This document shows, piece by piece, positions 44,051-53,346 of a stretch of DNA of 64,000 nucleotides (positions within the stretch are counted from its first letter, which is position 1; the number at the start of each line of letters is the position of its first letter). Source of the DNA: Nitrosovibrio sp. Nv4 (GTDB lineage: Bacteria; Pseudomonadota; Gammaproteobacteria; Burkholderiales; Nitrosomonadaceae); assembly GCF_900215485.1 (NCBI RefSeq), contig NZ_OCMZ01000002.1:124001-188000 (forward strand), read 5' to 3'. A program made the position numbers and the translations under genes. The notes under the pieces were generated by a model. It ran no database searches and was not told the DNA's origin. It saw only the letters and a list, made by a program, of their open reading frames with translations.

Positions 44051-45979
44051 TCACGTATTGTTTATTTCTGCCAGTTTGCGGCTTTGCAAGCGAGGCGACT
44101 CCGCTGCCGCGCTTGTTGCTCGCACGGGTTTCCTTGATGCTGAACCTATTACGCCACGGAAGAAATTAACCAGTTCCGGCACATGATGATCGAACGTGAA
44201 AAGGTGTCGTTGCTGCCAAACCCGCTCCCGGATAGTTTTCAATTTTTCGCGGTCCCGTAGCTGGGCGGCAAGCTCATCCATCGTATCAAAAAATATTCCG
44301 GTACCAAGCTGCTTCGACAATGTTTTCGTGGCGACGAGCGCGCCATCGTTTGCCTTTTGAAGCATCGGCAGACCGGCTGCCGCAAGGGTACTTAGCCGGG
44401 CCGGGTAGTTCAGGTCGTCCCAGTTTACCCTCCGGATTTCACCTCTATTGCCGCTGTCAAAGAGGTGCAGCCAGCCCGCGTCATATTGGGAAAATTCCGC
44501 AGTCCAGCTGCTTTGGTCTACGTTGGGATGTAAATGCAGGTACCCGGGCGCCAGCGCCTGGATTTTTTCGATCCACTGGAGCCACAGTCCATGCGTTATC
44601 TCTCCGTAAAAATGCAAATGAATGCCATGGGCGGCCAGCTCCGTCACATGATGCGGATGCAGGCCAATCGGTCGGCCGGGCGACACGGTATGAATTTCGC
44701 CGTCACTATCGAATGAGGAACGCAGTGGCCTGCGCAGCTGATCAAACCAGTCACGCTTGGGCAAGTCGCCGTCCAGCACATGGGTCGGCTTGCTTAGCGA
44801 CAGGCCGGGAACGATGGTATCGAACCAGTCCCGCATTTCCGGGCTCGAGAAAATCTGTCCATCGGAACACTGGTGCAGGTCGATCAGTTGCGGCCAGGTT
44901 CCCTTTTCCAGGCAAATGAATGGCCCCTCCTTGAAATGCCAGACGAATGGAATGCCGGGAGTTGCCATTAATACCTCATGTGCAAACGGCACTGCCTGCC
45001 AGTTCAGCAACGCGTAGATGACATCCGGTTGGACCTGCCTTATCGCTTCGCGCCAGTTGTCCCGCGGCAGATCCTCGACATGCCCGAAAGGCACGGGTCC
45101 CACCGTGTTGAACCAGGTTGGATTCTGCATCCACAGGCCATACAGCTTGTGCCCCTGCTCTTCCAGTGCAAGCACGCGGTCGGCGTTGTACGCCAGTTCA
45201 CCGACCAGAAGTATCTTCAGCCCATCGCTGGCTCCCGGCGTATCCGGCCGTTCGCGCATTGTGCGATAGTGGCTCGCCTCATCGATCGAATGGCCCACCG
45301 AGGTATGAAAGCGCATCGGTTCGTCGACACGGTAATGCGAGCGAAACGGATTAATGCCGCCTTCAGGCTCCTGCATGATCTTGTGCCGTTGCATCGGATG
45401 GGATACCCATTCGCAGGTGATGCTGTTGCTGCGAGCAAAAACGCCGAGGGGCCGCAGTTGCCCCCAGTAGAGCCGTTCCAGGTCATCCGATTCCAATTCT
45501 TTGCGCTCCAGCCAGCGAGCTGAAGTTTTTCGATGCATGCACTGTACCAGTTGCAAGGGAAATCCGGGAATCTGGCCGTCAGTGTGCCGGTTGTAATGGT
45601 GGCATACGCCGGAATAAGCCAATACGGCTCCCGTCTGCGTCTCAAGGCATGTCTTCAGATTGCGCAGATGATCCCGATAATAAACATCATCGCTCGGCAA
45701 GTAAGCGATAAGCGGCGCTTTCGCTTTGGAGATGGCTTCATTCAAGGCATGTCCAAGCCCATGGTTTTTTGCCCGCCGGTAATAACGGATGCGCCCGTCG
45801 CTCAAGTATGTGGATACCACTTCCGCTGTTGCATCCCGCGATCCGTCGTCGATAATTATTGCTTCCCAATCAGGCAGGACTTGCGACTGGAGGCTGTCCA
45901 GCGCACGTCCGATGAAACTTGCTTGCTGGTAAGTCGGAATCACTACACTGACGGATGGAGAGTATGGCTGCGTCATCAT
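44051..45979 (-). CDS. two-domain glycosyltransferase (GT2 plus GT-B-like)
   Basis: A 642-residue cytoplasmic fusion. Residues 1 to about 230 are a family 2 glycosyltransferase: VSVVIPTYQQASFIGRAL, IIIDDGSRDAT and YLPSDDVYYRDHL (the DxD-like metal site). Residues about 255-620 resemble a GT-B transferase: a Rossmann start ILLVGELAYNADRVLALEEQ and a late block YPARLSTLAAAGLPMLQ of the kind that binds the sugar nucleotide. The start is ATG 45979 or 45976 behind GGAAGG. It stands alone, so the glycan it builds is unknown; a cell-surface polysaccharide is likely. Confidence 0.82.
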   Translation of the reverse strand: MMTQPYSPSVSVVIPTYQQASFIGRALDSLQSQVLPDWEAIIIDDGSRDATAEVVSTYLSDGRIRYYRRAKNHGLGHALNEAISKAKAPLIAYLPSDDVYYRDHLRNLKTCLETQTGAVLAYSGVCHHYNRHTDGQIPGFPLQLVQCMHRKTSARWLERKELESDDLERLYWGQLRPLGVFARSNSITCEWVSHPMQRHKIMQEPEGGINPFRSHYRVDEPMRFHTSVGHSIDEASHYRTMRERPDTPGASDGLKILLVGELAYNADRVLALEEQGHKLYGLWMQNPTWFNTVGPVPFGHVEDLPRDNWREAIRQVQPDVIYALLNWQAVPFAHEVLMATPGIPFVWHFKEGPFICLEKGTWPQLIDLHQCSDGQIFSSPEMRDWFDTIVPGLSLSKPTHVLDGDLPKRDWFDQLRRPLRSSFDSDGEIHTVSPGRPIGLHPHHVTELAAHGIHLHFYGEITHGLWLQWIEKIQALAPGYLHLHPNVDQSSWTAEFSQYDAGWLHLFDSGNRGEIRRVNWDDLNYPARLSTLAAAGLPMLQKANDGALVATKTLSKQLGTGIFFDTMDELAAQLRDREKLKTIRERVWQQRHLFTFDHHVPELVNFFRGVIGSASRKPVRATSAAAESPRLQSRKLAEINNT

Positions 45980-45999
45980 GTTTTCCTTCCTGGTTGCGC

Positions 46000-46200
46000 G
46001 TCCGGAGCCGGGCTAACTGCTAGGGAGATAGGTAAGTATAGTCATAAGGGGGCTATTCGGTTGAGCTTTTTGATTTGACTGTAATCGGATGGGATAAAAA
46101 CTTTTTTCTGTTTGCAGAGGCAACGGTACTGGCCTGAATCACGAGGGGACCTTGTTCAGCGAGAATCAAGGGCCCTCGTGCATTGACCGGAACTGATTCT
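46000..46200. other. spacer upstream of the copper operon
   Basis: Part of a 340-base divergent region between the glycosyltransferase and the copper operon. Nothing recognised here; the regulatory dyads begin at 46201. Confidence 0.3.
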
Positions 46201-46250
46201 GTATACAGCCTGGGGGTATGCTTGACTTATACCCTATACAGGTATACGAT
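46201..46250 (+). promoter_or_regulatory. copper-operon promoter with two CsoR-like dyads
   Basis: TTGACT (46222-46227), a 17-base spacer and TACGAT (46245-46250) form a promoter. Dyad 2, TATACC-N7-GGTATA (46228-46246), fills the spacer. Dyad 1, GTATAC...GTATGC (46201-46221), abuts the -35 box. G/C-tract dyads of this type are bound by CsoR, and a csoR gene closes the operon. The 17-base spacing argues against CueR/MerR control, which needs about 19. Confidence 0.6.
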
Positions 46251-46322
46251 AGTTTCGACAATGCGGGTTGTCTTAAATACTCCCTCCAATTTCATATTGT
46301 TACTACAGACGTTGGGTGATAT

Positions 46323-47357
46323 GTGGCTGCCAAGTCGATACATCTGAAAATTAAGGGCATGCACTGCACGGGCTGCGAGGAAACCATCGAGAACGCCGTG
46401 GGTTGCTTGCCCGGCGTGCGAAAAGTCCGAGCGGACTATATCAAACAAATTGTCGATATCGAATTCGATAGCAAATCCATAGCAGAAAGCGGCATTCGCC
46501 GCGCAGTTGAAGAAAAAGGCTATCAGTTTGAAAGCGCATCCAAGTCTTCAAGTCAATATGTACGAAACGGACTGATTTTCTTGTGCTTCCTGTTGTTGGT
46601 GGGAGGTGTGACGTTCTGGGGCAAAAGCATGATTCCGGGTTTGGTGAGAGAAATGAACACTCAACTCGGTTATGCCATGCTGTTTTCGATCGGATTTTTT
46701 ACCGGATTTCACTGTATCGGCATGTGCGGAGGCTTTGTAGTGGGCTATGCGAAAGCCATTGAGCCGCGCTCCACTGGCACCACGGCGATGGCTCATCTGA
46801 TGTACGCCACCGGTAAAACGGCTTCTTATACGCTTATTGGTGGCAGTTTGGGTTTGCTGGGTTCCATTATGACCTTTACACCGCATATGCGGGGCGTTGG
46901 CACGCTTGCAGCCAGCATTTTTGTCATCGTTTATGGTCTGAAGATGCTGGATGTGTTTCCCATCTTACGTAACTTCACCTTGCGCTTACCTCGATTTCTC
47001 GTGCGAGGCGTATCAAATGAACTGCGTCAGCGACGCAGCCCCATGGTCATCGGGCTTCTAAATGGTTTAATGCTGGGTTGCGGTCCCTTGCAAGCCATGT
47101 ACATCATGGCTGCCGGCACCGGTAGCGCGCAGGAAGGCGCTACGATGCTGTTCTTCTTTGGTCTGGGCACCCTGGTACCGCTCCTGAGTTTTGGTCTGAT
47201 CGCAAGCTCTGTATCAAGAGACATAATCAACCTGCTTGTTCGCGCATCCGCCATTTTGGTTATTGCGATGGGGCTGATGATGGCGGACCGGGGACTCAAA
47301 CTGACCGGGTCCGGCTACGCGACTTCAGCTCACTATCCTCCCGCTGGCAGCAGATAA
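46323..47357 (+). CDS. HMA domain plus TauE/SafE-type membrane protein
   Basis: A 344-residue protein. The N-terminal heavy-metal-associated domain (residues 1 to about 70) has the metal site GMHCTGCEE (Cys15, Cys18). A linker and TM helix (about 82-98) follow, then a six-helix TauE/SafE-UreH-like domain with HCIGMCGGFVVGY (about 137-149) and GLLNGLMLGCGPLQAMY (about 245). The Met/Cys-rich helices suggest copper transport or delivery. It starts with GTG 46323 behind GGGTGA and is first gene after the CsoR-type promoter, 122 bases before copA. Confidence 0.82.
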   Translation: MAAKSIHLKIKGMHCTGCEETIENAVGCLPGVRKVRADYIKQIVDIEFDSKSIAESGIRRAVEEKGYQFESASKSSSQYVRNGLIFLCFLLLVGGVTFWGKSMIPGLVREMNTQLGYAMLFSIGFFTGFHCIGMCGGFVVGYAKAIEPRSTGTTAMAHLMYATGKTASYTLIGGSLGLLGSIMTFTPHMRGVGTLAASIFVIVYGLKMLDVFPILRNFTLRLPRFLVRGVSNELRQRRSPMVIGLLNGLMLGCGPLQAMYIMAAGTGSAQEGATMLFFFGLGTLVPLLSFGLIASSVSRDIINLLVRASAILVIAMGLMMADRGLKLTGSGYATSAHYPPAGSR

Positions 47358-47479
47358 CGCCAGCGGATAACTATCTTGAATCAAATGACGCCACCCGTCA
47401 GCGCTAAGCGTGGTCGGATGGACTGCATCGCGGGCGAAATTGAGCTAAATATTATTAATCTTCGAGATAACGAAAATTC

Positions 47480-49873
47480 ATGAACTCGGTTGCGCTTAAA
47501 CAAATCGAACTGCCCATCGAAGGCATGACCTGTTCAGCCTGTGCGGCGCGCATCGAAAAAAATCTGAATAAGCTGCCCGGCGTTCGTGCGGTGGTCAATT
47601 TTGCCAACGAAAAGGCACGCGTGGAATTTGATGAATCTACCACTCCACCTGAAGAGTTGGTCCGATCGATTGAGAAAGCCGGGTTTCATGTCGTTCCGCA
47701 ATCGGTACAACTACAAATCAGCGGAATGACCTGCGCCGCATGCAGCGGGCGTATAGAAAAGGCATTGGACAAGCTTCCCGGAGTCACTGCTTCTGTCAAC
47801 CTGGCCACGGAGGTAGCTCACGTCAGCTTCAGCCCTGGTACGGCGTCAGTGGATGACGTGATTGCTGCCGTGTCCAGGGCAGGTTATGGCGCCAGTGAAA
47901 TTAGTGAAGCCAGTCGCGCCAAAGAAAAAGCCCGGAAGCTTGCGGTGTACCATGCCGAACTTCGCATGTTCTGGGTTTCAGCTGCGCTTACCCTGCCGCT
48001 GATGCTGCAGATGGGTCCCATGTTCTGGGGCGATCATGCTGAGTTCCTGCCGCGCTGGCTGCAATGGCTGCTAGCAACCCCCGTACAGTTCTGGGTGGGC
48101 AAACGCTTCTATATCGCGGCATGGAATGCGTTGCGCGGCGGTGGCGCCAACATGGACGTGCTGATCGCGCTGGGTACCAGCATGGCGTACTTTTTCAGTG
48201 CGGTCGTCACGCTGCTGGCACTGGATCAGCATGTCTATTTCGAGGCAAGCGCGGCTATTATCACGCTGGTACTGCTGGGCAAGCTGATGGAAGCGCGCGC
48301 CAAGGGCAAGACTTCCGCCGCCATCGAAGAACTCATCAAACTGCAACCTAAAACCGCCCGGGTAGAGCGCGACGGACAAATAGTCGAGGTAGACGCAAGT
48401 ACTCTCAAGGTTGGCGACATTTTTATCGTGCGCCCAGGTGAGAATCTGCCAGTGGATGGCGTTGTCATCGAAGGCGCCTCCAACGTGAATGAGGCAATGC
48501 TGACTGGCGAAAGCCTGCCTGCCGCAAAACAGGTGGGGGCGAAAGTCTACGCGGCAACCACGAATCAGCAGGGTTTGCTCAAATGCCGCGCCACCAGCGT
48601 TGGGACTCATACCCAGCTTGCGGCAATCATTCATCTGGTAGAAGAAGCGCAGGGCTCCAAGGCGCCGATCCAGCGATTGGCCGACGTCATTTCGGGCATA
48701 TTTGTGCCGGTTGTGGTGATCATCAGTATATTGACGCTGATCATCACGTGGTGGCTGGCAGGTGATTTCGTTCCTGCTCTCATCAACGCTGTGGCGGTAC
48801 TGGTCATCGCCTGCCCTTGCGCGTTGGGGCTGGCTACGCCAACCGCGATCATGGTGGGAGCAGGACGCGGTGCGCAAGCCGGCGTGCTGGTAAAAAATGC
48901 CGTCGCGCTGGAGCAGGCGGAAAAAATTCAGGTTCTGATCCTGGATAAAACCGGCACCCTTACAGAGGGCAAACCGGCAGTCACGGATATTGTTCCAGCA
49001 GGACCGATTACAGAGCATGCGCTGATGCAGGTCGCCTCAACACTTGAGCAGGGCTCGGAACATCCGCTCGCAAAAGCAGTAATGGAGCGTGCGGAGAGTA
49101 TGAATATCCAGCCGCAAGCCATAAGCGATTTTGCGGCCGTTACCGGTAGCGGGATTACCGCCCGGATAGGTGGTGCTGAATATATCGTGGGTTCACCCAA
49201 ATTTTTGCGCGAGCGCGGCGCGGTGACTGATGACAATCCGATAGCTGATCTCCAGGCGGAAGGCAAAACCGTCATAGGCGTGGCCATTGTATCCAGTGAC
49301 CCTCCCGAAGTGCTGGGTTATCTCGCCATTGCCGACCGCTTGCGGAGCACGTCCAGGCGGGCGGTGGAAAGACTGCAATCGATGGGTATTGAAGTGATGA
49401 TGCTGACCGGCGATAACGCCGCCACCGCTGCGGCAATTGCAAGGCAAGTAGGCATTACCGCTTATCGCGCCGAGGTGCTGCCACAAGACAAGGCCGCCGA
49501 AGTGGGCAAAATGAAGGCTGATGGTCAAGTTACGGGAATGGTGGGGGATGGTATCAATGATGCTCCGGCGCTGGCCGCCGCCGATGTGAGCTTCGCAATC
49601 GGCGCAGGTTCCGACGTGGCGATAGAAGCAGCAGACATCACCCTCATGCGCGACGACCTGATGAGCGTGGCTGACGCCATCTCGCTCTCGCGGGCGACGC
49701 TGGGAAAAATCCGACAGAATCTTTTCTTCGCATTCATTTATAACGTGCTGGGTATACCGCTGGCGGCGATAGGGCTGCTTAATCCTGTGATTGCGGGAGC
49801 TGCGATGGCGATGAGTTCGGTCTCCGTAGTAAGTAACTCATTATTGTTGAAACGGTGGCGTGCTGGTATTTGA
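47480..49873 (+). CDS. copA: CopA: Cu(+)-exporting P1B-type ATPase
   Basis: A 797-residue copper pump. Two N-terminal HMA domains carry GMTCSACAARIEK (Cys18, Cys21) and GMTCAACSGRIEK (about Cys85, Cys88). Eight TM helices include the ion-binding CPC in VIACPCALGLATP (about 455). Phosphorylation is at DKTGTLTEGKP (about 492), the SEHPLA block lies in EQGSEHPLAKAV, and the hinge is MVGDGINDAPALA (about 690). It exports Cu+ to the periplasm. The length and motif order are standard for proteobacterial CopA. Confidence 0.96.
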   Translation: MNSVALKQIELPIEGMTCSACAARIEKNLNKLPGVRAVVNFANEKARVEFDESTTPPEELVRSIEKAGFHVVPQSVQLQISGMTCAACSGRIEKALDKLPGVTASVNLATEVAHVSFSPGTASVDDVIAAVSRAGYGASEISEASRAKEKARKLAVYHAELRMFWVSAALTLPLMLQMGPMFWGDHAEFLPRWLQWLLATPVQFWVGKRFYIAAWNALRGGGANMDVLIALGTSMAYFFSAVVTLLALDQHVYFEASAAIITLVLLGKLMEARAKGKTSAAIEELIKLQPKTARVERDGQIVEVDASTLKVGDIFIVRPGENLPVDGVVIEGASNVNEAMLTGESLPAAKQVGAKVYAATTNQQGLLKCRATSVGTHTQLAAIIHLVEEAQGSKAPIQRLADVISGIFVPVVVIISILTLIITWWLAGDFVPALINAVAVLVIACPCALGLATPTAIMVGAGRGAQAGVLVKNAVALEQAEKIQVLILDKTGTLTEGKPAVTDIVPAGPITEHALMQVASTLEQGSEHPLAKAVMERAESMNIQPQAISDFAAVTGSGITARIGGAEYIVGSPKFLRERGAVTDDNPIADLQAEGKTVIGVAIVSSDPPEVLGYLAIADRLRSTSRRAVERLQSMGIEVMMLTGDNAATAAAIARQVGITAYRAEVLPQDKAAEVGKMKADGQVTGMVGDGINDAPALAAADVSFAIGAGSDVAIEAADITLMRDDLMSVADAISLSRATLGKIRQNLFFAFIYNVLGIPLAAIGLLNPVIAGAAMAMSSVSVVSNSLLLKRWRAGI

Positions 49874-49911
49874 TTTGTCCGTTACTCAACTTGACCAAAA
49901 GGAGTCAGGAA

Positions 49912-50121
49912 ATGCAAACAGAAGTTATCAGAGTTGATGGAATGAATTGCATGGGTTGCGTCAATAAGGTGAAAACCGGGCTGGAGAGTATAGCGGGAGT
50001 GAAGCGGGCCGATGTTTCGCTGGAACAGAAGCAAGTCATCCTGCAGTACGACGAAAGCGAAGCCGACCCGCAGCAGTTCAGGCTTGCTATCAGAAACGCG
50101 GGTTTTGAATCCATAAGTTGA
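49912..50121 (+). CDS. copZ: CopZ-type copper chaperone
   Basis: A 69-residue ferredoxin-like HMA chaperone with the metal site GMNCMGCVNKV (Cys13, Cys16). It would carry Cu+ to CopA. The start is ATG 49912 behind AAGGAG, 38 bases after copA. The frame is open upstream to 49855 but inside copA. Operon position after the ATPase and before csoR is the usual copA-copZ-csoR set. Confidence 0.93.
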   Translation: MQTEVIRVDGMNCMGCVNKVKTGLESIAGVKRADVSLEQKQVILQYDESEADPQQFRLAIRNAGFESIS

Positions 50122-50191
50122 CCGCTCTACTGCTATGAATTGTTATTAAATTCAAGGAATAGAAACAATTAATTGAAGAATCACTTTAAGG

Positions 50192-50512
50192 ATGTCTATT
50201 TTGAAGCCGCCAAGTAGCAAGAAGTCATGTCATACACCGCAGACGGTGGTGCAACCGGACAAAGAAGCCTTGATAAAGCGTCTTAACCGCATCGAGGGCC
50301 AGGTACGTGGGGTCAACAAAATGATAGCGGAGGATCGTTATTGCGTTGACATCCTGAACCAGGTCTCCGCGCTGCAATCGGCGCTGGACGCTGTCGCCAT
50401 GCTGTTATTGGAGAACCATACCCATGGCTGTATGCAGAGTGCTATCCAGTCCGGTAAAGGTGATGAGGTTATTGATGAGTTGATGACTGTCGTGCGGAAA
50501 TTTGCACGGTAG
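50192..50512 (+). CDS. csoR: CsoR-type copper-sensing repressor
   Basis: A 106-residue CsoR/RcnR-family (DUF156) four-helix regulator. The Cu+ ligands occur with exact CsoR spacing: Cys51 (RYCVDIL), His76 and Cys80 (ENHTHGC). The conserved [12 protein letters not shown] starts the first helix. Cu+ binding releases DNA. It probably represses the promoter at 46222-46250 and therefore its own operon. The ribosome binding site is close to ATG 50192 (AAGG immediately before), so TTG 50201 is an alternative start. Confidence 0.9.
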   Translation: MSILKPPSSKKSCHTPQTVVQPDKEALIKRLNRIEGQVRGVNKMIAEDRYCVDILNQVSALQSALDAVAMLLLENHTHGCMQSAIQSGKGDEVIDELMTVVRKFAR

Positions 50513-50570
50513 CGGGAGTCCGGCATTTCAATAGGGTGTCGCCCCATCTTGTAAATATAAAGACTGTCCT

Positions 50571-51299
50571 ATGAGACGAATTGTGCTGACTGCCTGCCTG
50601 CTTTTCACTGCATCCGTCGTGGCGGCGGATATTCCCCCGGTTTACGCTCCTGACACGATGGCAGAGCGGGTAAAAGCCTGTGTTATCTGCCATGGTCCGG
50701 AGGATAAAGCAGGAAGAGATGCCTACTACCCGCGTATCGCAGGCAAGCCGGAAGGTTATCTTTTCAATCAGCTGCGCAACTTTCGGGACGGCCGACGCCA
50801 CTACCGGCCCATGGCCTTGCTGCTGGAAGGCCTGCCGGATCAATACCTGCGGGAAATGGCCATCTATTTTGCCTCACTGCAGCAGGCCTTTCCTCCGCCC
50901 GAACCCATGACCGCTTCTCCCGCCGAAGTCGCGCTGGCCCGGAAACTTGTTACCCAGGGCGACCCCATACGAAAAATCCCAGCGTGTGTTGAATGCCATG
51001 GTAAAGACCTGATGGGAACAGCACCTTTTATTCCTGGATTATTGGGTCTGCCACGAGTCTACATCATCGCCCAGTTCGGCAACTGGCAACATGGCGCGTT
51101 GATGCGCGGGCAGACGCCAGACTGCATGTCTGAAATTGCCAAACAGCTCACAACCGGCGAGATCAGCGCCATCGCCGCATGGCTGGCCGCGCAACCGGTT
51201 GACGAATCCCAAAAAAAAGCGGATTCGGGAGCAACCCTGCCGCCAGAATTGACGAGGCGTTGCAGCAGTGTCGTCCTGCAACCTGGAGAGTCGCAGTGA
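50571..51299 (+). CDS. diheme cytochrome c (c4-like)
   Basis: A 242-residue periplasmic protein. A signal peptide (MRRIVLTACLLFTASVVAAD) is followed by two cytochrome c domains, each with one heme motif: CVICHGPED (Cys37, His41) and CVECHGKD (about Cys142). The axial Met residues are likely in HYRPMALLL and HGALMRGQT. The two-domain plan matches c4-type electron carriers. It overlaps the following triheme cytochrome gene (GTGA), so the two probably form one redox unit, encoded straight after csoR. Confidence 0.88.
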   Translation: MRRIVLTACLLFTASVVAADIPPVYAPDTMAERVKACVICHGPEDKAGRDAYYPRIAGKPEGYLFNQLRNFRDGRRHYRPMALLLEGLPDQYLREMAIYFASLQQAFPPPEPMTASPAEVALARKLVTQGDPIRKIPACVECHGKDLMGTAPFIPGLLGLPRVYIIAQFGNWQHGALMRGQTPDCMSEIAKQLTTGEISAIAAWLAAQPVDESQKKADSGATLPPELTRRCSSVVLQPGESQ

Positions 51300-52606
51300 A
51301 ACTTGTTGTTGTCATCGCCGTCGCGCTGGCCGGACTCATCAGTCTCGGTTTATTTCTTACACCGATGGGGTTGTCACTGGTGGGCCTGCAACCGCCAGAC
51401 GCAACACCGCTGACGGCAAAGACCGGCGATGTTGCGATATTGCAAGCACCGCAGGCCCAGCAGATGGGCGCCTATCTCGCACAAGCCGGTAACTGCATGG
51501 GCTGCCATACTGCACAGAATGGGCAACCGTACGCTGGCGGGCACATCCTCGCCACATCTATCGGCACCTTCATCACCCCGAATATCACGCCGGATCAGGA
51601 AACTGGTATCGGGCTCTGGAATGAACAGGACTTCTGGCGCACAATGCACCATGGCCAATCCCGCGATGGAAGCCTTTTGTACCCTGCATTTCCATACACC
51701 GACTACACGAAAGTCACGCGCGAGGATTCCAATGCTATCTTCGCCTATCTGCAATCGTTGCCAGCCGTCAAGCAACGCAATGCGCCACACCTGATCAGTT
51801 TTCCCTTCAACTTCCGTCCTCTCCTGTATCTCTGGCGCGCCCTTTACTTTACCCAGGGCATTTACAAAGCTGATGCCAGCAGGAGCGATGAATGGAATCG
51901 CGGCGCCTACCTCGTGCAGGGACTTGGGCATTGCAACGCCTGCCATACCAGCCGCAATCCCCTTGGCGCAAGCCAGGGCGATAGACTGGGAGGAGGCCAG
52001 ATCATGGGTTCGAACTGGTATGCGCCCTCTCTGACTTCCCTCCAGGAAGCCAGCACCGCCGACTGGCCGATCCAGGATATCACGCAAGTACTCAAGACCG
52101 GCTTTGCCTCCCGTGCAGTGACAACCGGACCAATGGCGGATGTCGTCAGTCAAAGCCTGCAGCATCTGACGGAGGATGATGCCCGCGCCATGGCTACCTA
52201 TCTGCAATCCTTGCCCGAGAGCGCGCCGTATTCCAGGGGAATAGCGCCTGAGCTTACCGCGGAAGTCGATAGACAACTGCGGCAAGGCAGCGAAATCTAC
52301 GAGACACATTGTCAGGATTGCCACGGGAGTCTGGGGCAGGGCGCGCCAAATGTTTATCCTCCGCTCGCGGGCAACCGGGGTGTGACGCTGGCTTCCCCGA
52401 TCAATGCGATACGCAGCATTCTCCATGGAGGCTATGCGCCCGTTACCGCAGCCAATCCGCGCCCCTACGGGATGCCTCCATTTGCACAAGCCTTGCGTGA
52501 CGAAGAGATCGCGCTGGTCCTGTCGTATATCCGCAATGCATGGGGTAATCGAGGTAGTCTGGTCACGGCAGTTCAGGTTGATCGGAGTCGAAAGGGCGTG
52601 CAATGA
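51296..52606 (+). CDS. triheme cytochrome c (dehydrogenase cytochrome-subunit-like)
   Basis: A 436-residue membrane-anchored periplasmic cytochrome. It starts with an uncleaved or signal helix (VKLVVVIAVALAGLISLGLF). Three heme motifs follow: CMGCHTAQ, CNACHTSRN and CQDCHGSLG (roughly residues 67, 215 and 339). This layout matches the cytochrome subunits of membrane alcohol, gluconate or aldehyde dehydrogenases, but no dehydrogenase subunit is encoded nearby. GTG 51296 with GGAGAG upstream overlaps the c4-like gene. It probably passes electrons with its diheme neighbour. Confidence 0.88.
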   Translation: MKLVVVIAVALAGLISLGLFLTPMGLSLVGLQPPDATPLTAKTGDVAILQAPQAQQMGAYLAQAGNCMGCHTAQNGQPYAGGHILATSIGTFITPNITPDQETGIGLWNEQDFWRTMHHGQSRDGSLLYPAFPYTDYTKVTREDSNAIFAYLQSLPAVKQRNAPHLISFPFNFRPLLYLWRALYFTQGIYKADASRSDEWNRGAYLVQGLGHCNACHTSRNPLGASQGDRLGGGQIMGSNWYAPSLTSLQEASTADWPIQDITQVLKTGFASRAVTTGPMADVVSQSLQHLTEDDARAMATYLQSLPESAPYSRGIAPELTAEVDRQLRQGSEIYETHCQDCHGSLGQGAPNVYPPLAGNRGVTLASPINAIRSILHGGYAPVTAANPRPYGMPPFAQALRDEEIALVLSYIRNAWGNRGSLVTAVQVDRSRKGVQ

Positions 52607-52640
52607 AATCAGCGTAGCAGTCAAGCTCCACTCTTTTCTT

Positions 52641-52757
52641 ATGTATGCTTCCGAACGGAGTAAAGTAATTTTGCCACTTAGGATGCGGTCATTCTCTGGT
52701 TTTCAATCCTAATAAATAGAGATAAGAACCCTAAGGCATCATCACCTGATGCAAGTC
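52641..52757 (+). repeat. duplicated upstream region, copy 1
   Basis: From ATGTATGCTTCCGAAC to about 52757 this DNA matches 54107-54227 upstream of the second KGG gene at roughly three quarters of positions. A one-base length difference near 52693 breaks any shared reading frame, so it is conserved as a promoter or leader, not as coding DNA. Confidence 0.7.
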
Positions 52758-52797
52758 GCAGGGAGATTTTCGAAATTTCGGATATCAGGAGATTCAT

Positions 52798-53226
52798 ATG
52801 GCTTCAGATAGAGATGGCCGCAGCAGTAGCGACAAGCGCGGGTTTGCTTCAATGGATGAAGATAAGCAGCGCGAAATAGCCAGCAAGGGTGGCAAGGCGG
52901 CTCATGAGAAGGGCACTGCGCATGAGTTTAATTCGCAAGAGGCTCGCGAGGCTGGGAGTAAAGGTGGCAAAGCCGCGCATGAAAAAGGCACAGCCCATGA
53001 GTTCAGTTCCGAGGAGGCTCGCCGAGCCGGCAGTAAAGGTGGCAAGGCTGCTCATGAAAAGGGTACTGCGCACGAGTTCAATTCGGAAGAGGCTCGGGAA
53101 GCCGGCCGGAAAGGTGGAGAATCCCGTGGAAGCGGTTCGTACGATGATAAGTCATCGTCTTCAACCCGGGGTGGAACACCCGAGCAACATCCCAAGACCG
53201 GCACCCAAAGCCATAAAAACAGATAG
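52798..53226 (+). CDS. KGG-repeat stress protein
   Basis: A 142-residue, very hydrophilic protein made of three to four repeats of about 23 residues with the core GSKGGKAAHEKGTAHEF and S.EEAR.A between them (about residues 28-112). The tail is Ser/Gly-rich and disordered. KGG/GsiB-type proteins are LEA-like general stress or desiccation proteins. The ribosome binding site is AGGAG before ATG 52798. A shorter paralogue lies at 54272-54643 with matching upstream DNA. Perfect-length repeats make copy number variation likely. Confidence 0.88.
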   Translation: MASDRDGRSSSDKRGFASMDEDKQREIASKGGKAAHEKGTAHEFNSQEAREAGSKGGKAAHEKGTAHEFSSEEARRAGSKGGKAAHEKGTAHEFNSEEAREAGRKGGESRGSGSYDDKSSSSTRGGTPEQHPKTGTQSHKNR

Positions 53227-53241
53227 TGATTCAGCATGAGT

Positions 53242-53272
53242 GATGGCGAGTCGGTGTTCCCGGCTCGCCATC
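53242..53272 (+). terminator. hairpin after the KGG gene
   Basis: GATGGCGAG (53242-53250) pairs with CTCGCCATC (53264-53272), a 9-bp stem 15 bases after the stop, without a T-run. It may mark the transcript end between this gene and the convergent hemerythrin gene. Confidence 0.55.
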
Positions 53273-53346
53273 CCTGATCACCTCATCGATATCCGTCCGC
53301 ACGGCTGATCTGTAGAACCCGAAGTTTTCGGGCCCTGTTCAGATTG

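Noticed and set aside
46222-46253. CueR/MerR-type promoter reading of the copper operator
   Set aside because: The TTGACT to TACGAT spacing is 17 bases, not the stretched 19 needed for MerR-family activation, and no merR-type gene is near.
52641-52720. conserved short peptide encoded upstream of the KGG genes
   Set aside because: The two copies differ by an indel that changes the frame, so the conservation is not at protein level.
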